Origin: Phlegmacium glaucopus
Lineage: Eukaryota; Basidiomycota; Agaricomycetes; Agaricales; Cortinariaceae
DNA length: 64,000 nt
Assembly (NCBI GenBank): GCA_015039465.1
Contig: MU129999.1
Coordinates: 244,671-308,670 of the forward strand
Reading direction: 5' to 3'
Positions 56,205 to 64,000 of the stretch are shown here, piece by piece (positions within the stretch are counted from its first letter, which is position 1; every line of letters starts with the position of its first letter). The translations under genes were made by a program, and so were the position numbers. The notes below the pieces were generated by a model, which searched no databases, was not told where the DNA came from, and saw only the letters and a program-made list of their open reading frames with translations.

Positions 56205-56598
56205 TAGTGTTTAAAAGTCCAGTCTGGTCCATTTATTGGTGCCCAGGGGCTCTAACCGAGACCAAGACCTGTTAGCCTTCATCCCAGAACCAAAAATAAC
56301 CTAACTGGACCACAACTAACTGGTTAGGACTGAAAAATTGAAATTTGGCAAAAAGCAGGCAAGTCCATCCATATATGTCTCAGTGAATATTATTTCCACT
56401 TATTTCAGCTTTACAAAAGCCCAAGAACACTTAATTTAGTGAAGAATTGACATATTTATGAAAACAATTTTAAAAATATAGCATTTTGACTAATATTTAG
56501 AGATTTGACAATAAATCAGTCAAATTTTGAGCGTTTTTGATGTTCTTAGGCACATTTTGAAGGGGTAAAATAGGGGTGGTAAGTTAATGGTTAGTTAA
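56205..56598 (+). mobile_element. Other half of the hAT-type element (family C2)
   Basis: It starts TAGTGTTTAAAAGTCCAGTC, preceded by ACTAGGAC (56197-56204), and matches pieces of the left half of the 15476-18715 element (GGTGCCCAGG..CTCTAACCGAGACC) and of its 3' part (AGGGGTAAAATAGGGGTGG), so the middle was already deleted. It ends GTTAA (56594-56598) directly against a copia LTR. Confidence 0.85.
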
Positions 56599-58353
56599 TG
56601 TTAAACAAGTAGTTTATCTTATCTCTATGTAGATTAGATTACATTAGATACTCATAGTGTAGATGTCCATACTACCGGTATAAATCATTGTTGTTGTTGT
56701 ATATAAACACCAACCAGAGAGCAGTGGACCAGACCTTAGGTCAAGAGACTCCCTGTTGTTTGTTTAGGGAAGGTGTAACCTTAGACTTGTAACACACTGA
56801 GGTAGGAGGCAAGAGTAGAGGTGAGGAGGATGAGGATGAATGTGAACGAGTCTTTAGAAAGACTGTAGCAGTAGACAATAGGTTGACAGTAAGTGACTGA
56901 AAAAGCGAACTTGGAGAGATTAAGGAGGAAGATGAGGATGGATAAGAGAGAGTCTTCAGCAAGACTATAGCAATTGACAGTAGGGATAGATTGACAGTTA
57001 AGGGCAGAAAAAGCGAACTTGAGGAAGGAATTCACTGGAATTCCACTGAGATGATGATTGTTGGGGGGGAAGAATGAATTGAACTGAACTACCTATCCTG
57101 GTACAAAAGAGCAGTATTTATACCCTAAGGATGAGGCTATGTAAAACAAAAAAAAAGAAAGAAGTACGCACTGTCAAAGGAAGAATGATGAAGAGAGGAC
57201 AGCTGCGAGAAGAAAGAACAATGGAAAAGAAGAAGGAACAATAAAAAGATCTGTAAAATGTCAAAGTGTGAGAGAAAAGAAGAGAAGGCAGTGACATAGT
57301 CCAATAGCAAAAATATATTGACTCCAAAGGCGTGTGGTCATGTCAAAAATGTGAAAGGTCCTGAGTCAACACTTGAAAGGCGCAGCCTTGTTCCCGAGAA
57401 AATACTACTTGCCCATGATCCCATGTCGCGCAGCCTTGATAACACTTGACACTCTGCGAGAATAATCCTCTGCTGCTGATTCATCTGCAATTCCTGCTTA
57501 GTCGTGATCCTCCTGGACTTCCTAAATTGTCATAAAGAGGATGGGAAGGCTTCAGGTACCGCGTGAATGATGGTTTTGGCAGTGAATGATAAGATAAGAG
57601 GTAGATGAGTGAGGATAGGGGACTGAGTGTGATCCAGGAGCGAGGTATAGCAAGATAGATAGCTGAGGAGAAGACTTGTGGGTCCATAGCCACAACAACA
57701 ATGACAAAGCCTTTGACATAATGGGAGATGTAACTGATGCATCCATAAACGGGCCATTCTTGAAATGATAGGCCATAGATGCGATCAAACACAAGCCAAT
57801 GACCGATGCGAATAGTAGACTGATCGCTTTGTTGTATCACTAGCCAAGGGACAAACAGATGGTAGATGTTAAGGAGCATGTCGATAGTGTAAATGATAGA
57901 CAACATAGTGGAGGACATTGAGGATATGATGAGCGATGAGGTTGATAATGTTGAACAAATGATTTTATTGACCAGGAACGCGATTCAGGGCTGCTTCCAA
58001 AATAGGTAAGTGAATTCAAAGTCCGCTTATTTTCATGATGGCAACTTTTAAGCTTTGTTCTCACGCTACCAATCAGTATTGGTGCGCGACACCGGACCAA
58101 CATGTGATAGCCATCACACATGTGCAATCCTTATCATGCACATGCTACCCCAGGTAGCTTCTAGGGGCTGTGTTGTAGGCATGTGCACAGACCATCTACA
58201 ATAGTATATAAGCAGTAGATACACCGCTAATATACTTCACTTGGATATACATCTAAGGTACCTAGTTAGTAGCACACTCTACATACTCAAAGGTAAGCTA
58301 GTAAGATAACCAAAACCAGCTCTGCGCACACAGCATCCATTTGCTGCGCAACA
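56599..58353 (+). mobile_element. Copia LTR (family B), split by element A
   Basis: TGTTAAACAAGTAG at 56599 to GCGCAACA at 58353, interrupted at ACCGG by element A (56679-58090). The intact equivalent of the broken site can be read in the LTR copy at about 18735 (ACTACCGGACCAA). The TATA region GTATATAAGCAG is near 58205. 58354-58964 follows as probable copia leader or flank, without a recognisable gene. Confidence 0.85.
56679..58090 (-). mobile_element. Element A, copy 2, TSD ACCGG
   Basis: 1412 bp, minus orientation. ACCGG at 56674-56678 and 58091-58095 is a perfect 5-bp duplication, and the empty site is known from other LTR copies, so the ends of element A are fixed: GTCGCGCACC at one end and GATTTATA at the other. 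The conserved open frame is 57481-57918 (minus), and the TATAAATACTGC box is near 57120. It lacks a terminal repeat, Pol and Gag. Confidence 0.92.
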
Positions 58354-58964
58354 CACAATACAAAGTGTTTTCAAATTTCAATTAAGTTCATTCAAAGTCC
58401 GACACACATGACTTTGTTGATTTGGTTGAATTCTGTTGATGCCTTTGCTCATTGTCTCTCTCTCCCATCTTCTGCTTCATGAACCCTCTCAGTTTTTCAC
58501 CAGAACTCTTGAAGGCATGCAGAGTGACCTCTACTCACTACATCAGCATGTAGCTTTGAACCTGGTGTCTATGTGTACTGTGTATTTACCTAGTCTTCAC
58601 CATTGCTTACTTACTCCCACTTCCTTCAAGTTCCATACAGATCATTCAGATGTGACCTAGACAGCTGCAATGTATGTACCAATATGCCTTTTCATCGCTG
58701 TGGCTAATCTCCCCAAATGGAGTAGATTGCAATTACTGTGTTGACAACTACCAAACAGGGCAACCATGATGGGCTAGAGCATCTCTACACAAGTTAAGTG
58801 ACCCACTAAAGTTCTCTACCTTGTTGGACTAACCCACCCTCCATCAGTGGTGTGCTGCCTTTCATACAACACTACCAGCACAATGGGCATTTGGACCATT
58901 GCCAGCATTCAACGTCCAGAAATTTGAAGACAACTCGCTTGAGTCACTGCCGCACAACAAACTA
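58354..58964. other. Unassigned region
   Basis: About 600 bp with no frame over 75 codons. It may be copia leader sequence followed by older flank. Nothing recognisable. Confidence 0.4.
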
Positions 58965-58972
58965 ACTCTTAC

Positions 58973-59550
58973 TAGTGTTTGGAAGTCCAGTTGCAGGACT
59001 GGAAAAAGACTGCAAAAAGACTGGACCAGACTGCAAAAGACCGGACCAGCAGTCCGGTTTTTTGGTTTTTGAGAATCAAAGACTGGTAAAAGACCGGTCT
59101 TCGGACCTAGGACCGGTCTGAACCGGTAGTTTTGTAGCCCTTATTTTTCCCTTTCGAACGAAATAAAGACCGTATTTATTGGTCAAATATTCACTGAGAA
59201 AAGAATAAAACAGTAAAAATGTACACAAAATAGTAGGAAACCAATAATATCACCATAAAATTGTCAATTCCCAACGGAATTTAACGTTCTTAAGCTTATT
59301 CTAAAGGTATAGATCACATCTACATATTTGTCTCATGTTATATATGAAAATATGACCGGTATTTGTCAAAAGTCCGGTCCTGGACAGTCTTGGACCAGGA
59401 CTGGTCCAGGACTGCAAAAAACCGATGTGGACCGGTCCTAATCGGTCCAGTCCGGTCTTTTGACCTTCTAAAAGCTAAGTGGACCGGTTGCGGTCCTGGT
59501 CCTGTCCAAAAATACCAAAAAACCGGACTGGACCGGATTTCCAAACACTA
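58973..59550. mobile_element. hAT-type MITE (family C3), TSD ACTCTTAC
   Basis: TAGTGTTTGGAAGTCCAGT at the left and its near complement at the right. ACTCTTAC flanks both sides (58965-58972, 59551-59558), an exact 8-bp duplication. The subterminal parts are dense in GACCGG/CCGGTC-type short repeats; the centre is AT-rich. No gene. 59559-60045 downstream is unassigned. Confidence 0.92.
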
Positions 59551-60050
59551 ACTCTTACCCTCACCAATGACTGAAGTTAATGCAGAAATGAGCCTCTCAG
59601 ACACCACTGCAAGATATAAGGACTTGCAACCCATCCTTGACAATTCCTCATCATACGCTACACAATATGACAACCAGGTGTGATGCTGAAGAGCCATATA
59701 ACCTCAGCACACTTTTGCATTTTTTGACAGGTAGCAGGATTGGACTGGTTTTGCATCAACTGTGATTGGTGGTTAATCACCACAGGCAACTTTGAGTTCA
59801 ATGTCCACCCTCGCTCGGACCAGCACTGAACTATTGCATCAAGATTGGAAATGTACAGTGGTGATGGACTGACAGAGAAGTTCATATGAGGAGCGCTGGG
59901 TAAACATCAGGAAAAATGACTTCTGCCCTAGGCTGTCCTGAAATGTCCTGGGGTGCCCCAGGCTGTTGAGTTTGGTGTTGAGTTTACAGTACTAGACTTG
60001 CAAGATGACTTAAGTAAGGATAATCCAAACTTAGGCACTGTGCAAGGGCA

Positions 60051-60383
60051 TGTTAGAGGATGTATGACCTGGGAATCAAGTTGAATACTAAGGTGCTTAT
60101 CAAAGATAAGCACCTTACACCTATATACTACAAGCGTGGGAGTAACTACATCTAAATATGGCTAGTGCAGATAGAAGGCATATGGTGTGTAAAGATAACA
60201 AATATAGAAGTTGACGTGTGACCGCAGTCAGGGATGTCATTGGCAGAGGGCAACTACTACTACAATAAGGAGGCATACACAAGGTGTAGGATGGTGTAAT
60301 GCGGTATGGATATGATCGTAGATGTAAGTGAAAGTAAATGTACTAAGCATACTAGAGGCGGACACAATGAGTGTCCCCTAACA
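60051..60383 (-). mobile_element. Solo LTR (family G), TSD GGGCA
   Basis: TGTTAGAGGATG...GTCCCCTAACA, 333 bp, flanked by GGGCA at 60046-60050 and 60384-60388. Same family as the solo LTR in the hAT remnant at 3469-3796, in the opposite orientation. A short inverted stretch AAGGTGCTTATC / GATAAGCACCTT is central to its U3 or R region. 60389-60701 is unassigned. Confidence 0.9.
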
Positions 60384-60706
60384 GGGCAGGGATATGTGAT
60401 AGTATTTGTGTAAACCGATGAGGAGATTCTCTCCTCAATGGTTAGCTTTAAATACCTAATACAAGTGGCTATGCTAAGTGATAGCTATCTACAAGTAAAT
60501 TCCGCTATTGGTCAACATATCAGCTATGCAATAATGATGGAATATGATGCAACTAGCACATAAGTATCTAGAATATTCCAACACAGGCAGCTTAGGGTGC
60601 TCAGGTCAAGAGGTCACCCTGGGGTGCAAGTTACCTATGTATGAAAAATCTTAGGCTGTCCTGTGGCAACCTGAGGCAACCTGAGAGCGTCCTGAGGCAG
60701 CCTTAG

Positions 60707-61117
60707 TGTTACGAACAATTGTTCTTTTTCTTTTTCTTTCTTTAACACCACCAAACACATGCTTGTTTCACTTACATGCTTTTCTCTTTCTCTTTTCATC
60801 TCTGTTTAACACATGCTTACCTTCCTCTTTTCATCATTTCACTTATTTATACCTATGCAACACCTCTTACATGCTGACACCTCACTTTATGCATGACCCT
60901 TCTATTTACTATAAATACCATATTTACTCTCATGTATTCCCTTAGCTAATTCTTGAGAATCTAACACAGTTACCCTACTCTTGAATCTTCCTCAAACTCT
61001 TTAGACAATACCTCGAGAACGACTCTCTTGGCATTCTATTGAGCTCATTGAATCACGACTCGATCTTTATACAACTGTTTACAATCAGAACTCTCTGAAT
61101 CATTTGAAGTTGTAACA
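60707..61117 (+). mobile_element. Solo LTR (family D), TSD CTTAG
   Basis: TGTTACGAACAATTG...TTGTAACA, 411 bp, flanked by CTTAG at 60702-60706 and 61118-61122. It is the third copy of the gypsy LTR in the window and the most diverged, which suggests that the family has been active more than once. Confidence 0.92.
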
Positions 61118-61122
61118 CTTAG

Positions 61123-62580
61123 TCCCTTTGGATCTGATGCTAGAAAACATATATAAACCAGATATTTGAATGGTCTCTAGTGTTTGCATACTCAGAGGGG
61201 ATGATGCTGTGAGGATGATGCGAGGCCAAACCAAGGAGGGGATCCCTGATGAAGTGCATCAACCTGCATTGGTGTTAACGACTCAGGGGAAAGGTAGGGG
61301 GTGGGGCTGCCCATCGAGACACTAGGAACAATGGGTGTAGAGCTGGGTCCTGGGGAGGCCATCGCTGCTGTAGGGGCAAAAGCAGTCCCCTGGGGAGTCC
61401 CAGCCTCAAATGACTCAGCTTGGAACTCCACAGTAGGGATCTCAACGATGTGGGATCTGGTAGGTGGTCTTGGGCGCTGGGTAGTGGAAAAAGGAGGCAG
61501 GCGCTGGGACAAGGAAGTGATAGGGTTGGGGCAGGCAGGATTAGTTGAACCCTTTGCAGGGTCAGTTTTCTTCAACTTAGGGGGGCAGACCTTCTTGTGA
61601 GCAATCCATTTGCCCAATACCACTAGGGCATCACTGATTTGGAGGTTAGTGATACAATATGAATGTGTATAGGTACAGATATGCACATTTTTCCGGAAAT
61701 TCCCTAATTAATTAATTATAAACTAAACAAAGATGCAAGCTGATACAGTAAAGAATCATTGGTATTGACTATACCAAGTGATTAAAATATATATTGCAAT
61801 GAAATAATTCATAACACAGGGCTAGAGATATTTATGGTGTGGATGCATCTAATTATCATACTGTCCAAATACTCAGAATTTCCTGGCTAAAACCATAAAT
61901 ACCATGCAAGCCATAAAGGAATATATTGCAATTTATATAAATATTAAGTCTACAATACAGTGGGGAAATTATCTATGCATTAAAACCCTATGTCTAAAGG
62001 TGGAAGACAAAGACTTGTACTTTAGCCAAAGTAGTGTCACAAGTGTTACCAAAGTCACAAGTGTTACAAAGAGAACACATGGGTAAATAAAGAGAGCCGG
62101 GCTACTGGGTGCAAATCCAAAAAGGGATATTTGCGGAATGGTTACAAATAATTAACTGGAATAACAATAAGAACAATAATGGGTTTCAGAGGGACCAATG
62201 ATGGGTCATAGCAAACCCAAAACAATTACACAAAAGAGTTTATTGTTTTATTTTGTATAAGTAAAGTACAGCAACTTGTAAATAAATTATTGGATTGTAG
62301 CTTTCTTACCCCCACCAATATCAGTTGGTGTTTAAGAAATAAAGTAACAAACCTTTCAAATCAACAACAAGAGAAAGAAATTATTATTAAGTGTATTGGT
62401 TACACTATTGGTTTTGCATTGGTTGCAATTATTTTAAGTGTATTAGTTACACTATTGGTTATTGAAGTTAGTCTTTGAAATTTGGATAAATATACAAAGT
62501 TATTCACAACTTAAAAGTGAAATCATTATTGTGAGAATCAATAAATAAATTGGAATGGCTATACTTCCTAGGAAGCCCGA
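61123..62580. other. Unassigned region with a Pro/Ser-rich open frame
   Basis: A 164-codon minus-strand frame (61192-61686) contains LGKWIAHKKVCPPKLKKTDP and a Pro/Ser/Thr-rich tail (SPGPSSTPIVPSVSMGSPTP). It has a more coding-like composition than its surroundings but no domain, no neighbour exon and no start context that I can support. It may be the end of a transposon Gag-like protein. The remaining 61690-62580 is AT-rich without a gene. Confidence 0.35.
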
Positions 62581-63993
62581 TATAAATTGTTGTTTGTGTT
62601 GTTATAAAACACCAACCAGAGAGCAGTGGACCAGTCTTTAGGTCAAGAGACTCCCTGTCGTTCGTTTAGGGAAGGTGTAACCTTGACTTGTAACACACAG
62701 AGGTAAGGGGTGAGAATAGAGATGAAGGAGGATGAGGATGAATGAGAAAGAGTCTTCAGTAAGACTATAGCAGTTGACAGTTGGTTGACAGTGAGGGACT
62801 GAAAAAGCGAACTTAGAAGGATTAAGGAAGAGGATGAGGAAGAATAAGAGGGAGTCTTCAGCAAGACTATGGCAATTGACAGTGGGGGACAGTAACAGAT
62901 AAAAAGCTGAAAAAGCGAACTTGAGGGAGGAATTCACTGGAATTCCACTGAGAGGATGACTGTGGGGAGTAAGAATGAATTGAGATAAACTAACTATCCA
63001 GGTACAAAAGAGCAGTATTTATACCCTATGGATGAGGCTATGTAGAACAATAAAAAAGAAAGAAGTACGTGCTGTCAAAGGAAGAATGATGAAGAGAGGA
63101 CAGCTGCGAGAAGAACAGAACAATGAAAAAGAAGAAGGAATAATAAAAGAATCTGTAAAGTGTCAAAGTGTGAGAGAAAAGAAGAGAAGGCAGTGTACAT
63201 AGTCCAATAGCAAAAATACATCGACTCCATAGGTGTGTGGTCATGTCAAATATGTGAAAGGTCCTGAGTCAACACTTGAAAGGCGCAGCCTTGTTCCCGA
63301 GAAAATACTACTTGCCCATGATCCCATGTTGTGCAGCCTTGATAACACTTGACACTCTGTGAGAATAATCCTCTGCTGCTGATTCATCTGCAATTCCTGC
63401 TTAGTTGTGATCCTCCTGGACTTCCTAAATTGTCATAAAGAGGGTGGGAAGGCTTCAGGTACCACGTGAATGTTGGTTTTGGCAGTGAATGATAAGATAA
63501 GAGGTAGATAATCAAGGATAAGGGACTGAGTGCGATCCAGGAGCGAGGTATGGCAAGGTAGATAGCGGAGGGGAAGACTTGTGGGTCCATAGCCACAACA
63601 ACAATGACAAAGCCTTTTACATAATGGGAGATGTAGCTGATGTGTCCATAAAGAGGCCATTCTTGAAATGATGGGCCATAGATGCGATCAAACACGAGCC
63701 AATGACCGATGTGAATAGTAGATTGATCGCTTTGTTGTATCACTAGCCAAGGGACAAACAGATGGTAGATGTTAAGGAGCATGTTGATAGTGTAAATGAT
63801 TGAGAACATAGTGGAAGACATTGAGGATATGATGGGTGATGAGGATGTTAACATCGAACAAATGAATTTATTGACCAGGAACACGATTCAGGGCTGCTTC
63901 CAAAATAGGTAAGTGAATTCAAAGTCCGCTTATTTTCATGATGGCAACTTTTAAGCTTTGTTCTCATGCTACCAATCAGTATTGGTGCGCGAT
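62581..63993 (-). mobile_element. Element A, copy 3
   Basis: TATAAATTGTTG at 62581 to GGTGCGCGAT at 63993, the same ends as copy 2. The conserved frame is 63384-63884 (minus), here extended upstream to 166 codons. The TATAAATACTGC box is near 63010-63025. No matching target duplication is visible at the ends. Confidence 0.88.
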
Positions 63994-64000
63994 AATGTGA

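Overview
The window reads as a nuclear contig of a filamentous basidiomycete, most likely an agaricomycete. The protein-coding genes carry many introns of about 45-60 nt with GT(A/G)AGT-type donors. The recognisable products are fungal or eukaryotic: an Esa1/Tip60-type MYST acetyltransferase, Ade8, Efm5, Bcp1, proline dehydrogenase, a probable Mediator subunit and an F-box protein. The mobile elements are of the kinds that crowd agaricomycete genomes: hAT, Helitron, Ty3/gypsy, Ty1/copia and DIRS-like elements, and many hairpin elements. Gene models were assembled by eye from splice signals. Every model called complete sums to a multiple of three.

Layout. 1-19.0 kb is a graveyard of nested transposons. 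It holds a palindromic hairpin element, satellite-bearing elements, a decayed hAT transposase with a solo LTR inside it, a Helitron helicase remnant, a 1.4-kb repeat called 'element A' here, a truncated gypsy element with a hairpin in its Gag zinc knuckle, and a decayed copia element whose 3' LTR is split by a 3.2-kb hAT-type insertion. 19.9-47.6 kb is the gene island: a single-pass membrane protein, probable med9, an F-box protein, esa1, efm5 and ade8 (divergent), a long kinase-like protein, a MYND protein, a cysteine-rich secreted protein, a GTPase-like gene, a tRNA-Arg(CCT) with an intron, bcp1 and put1. 47.7-64 kb is again transposon-rich: low-complexity blocks, a DIRS-like element with most of its reverse transcriptase missing, several solo LTRs with target duplications, two more copies of element A, and a stack of nested insertions later broken by an inversion.

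The most unusual object is the minus-strand GTPase-family gene at 36.5-41.4 kb. After ordinary GTPase exons it runs through about 32 tandem units of roughly 56 bp. Each unit is a small intron-like stretch (GT...AG) followed by exactly three nucleotides. In all 32 the GT and AG are intact while the rest of the units has diverged, and none of the 32 triplets is a stop codon. The array then joins ordinary coding exons in frame. It looks like a chain of single-codon exons. A hairpin element and a dispersed repeat have since landed inside it, and the GTPase has lost its P-loop lysine and its G3 motif.

Most housekeeping genes look intact. The transposons show frequent CGN to TGN or CAN codon changes that hit catalytic arginines or create stops, as expected from cytosine methylation and deamination.
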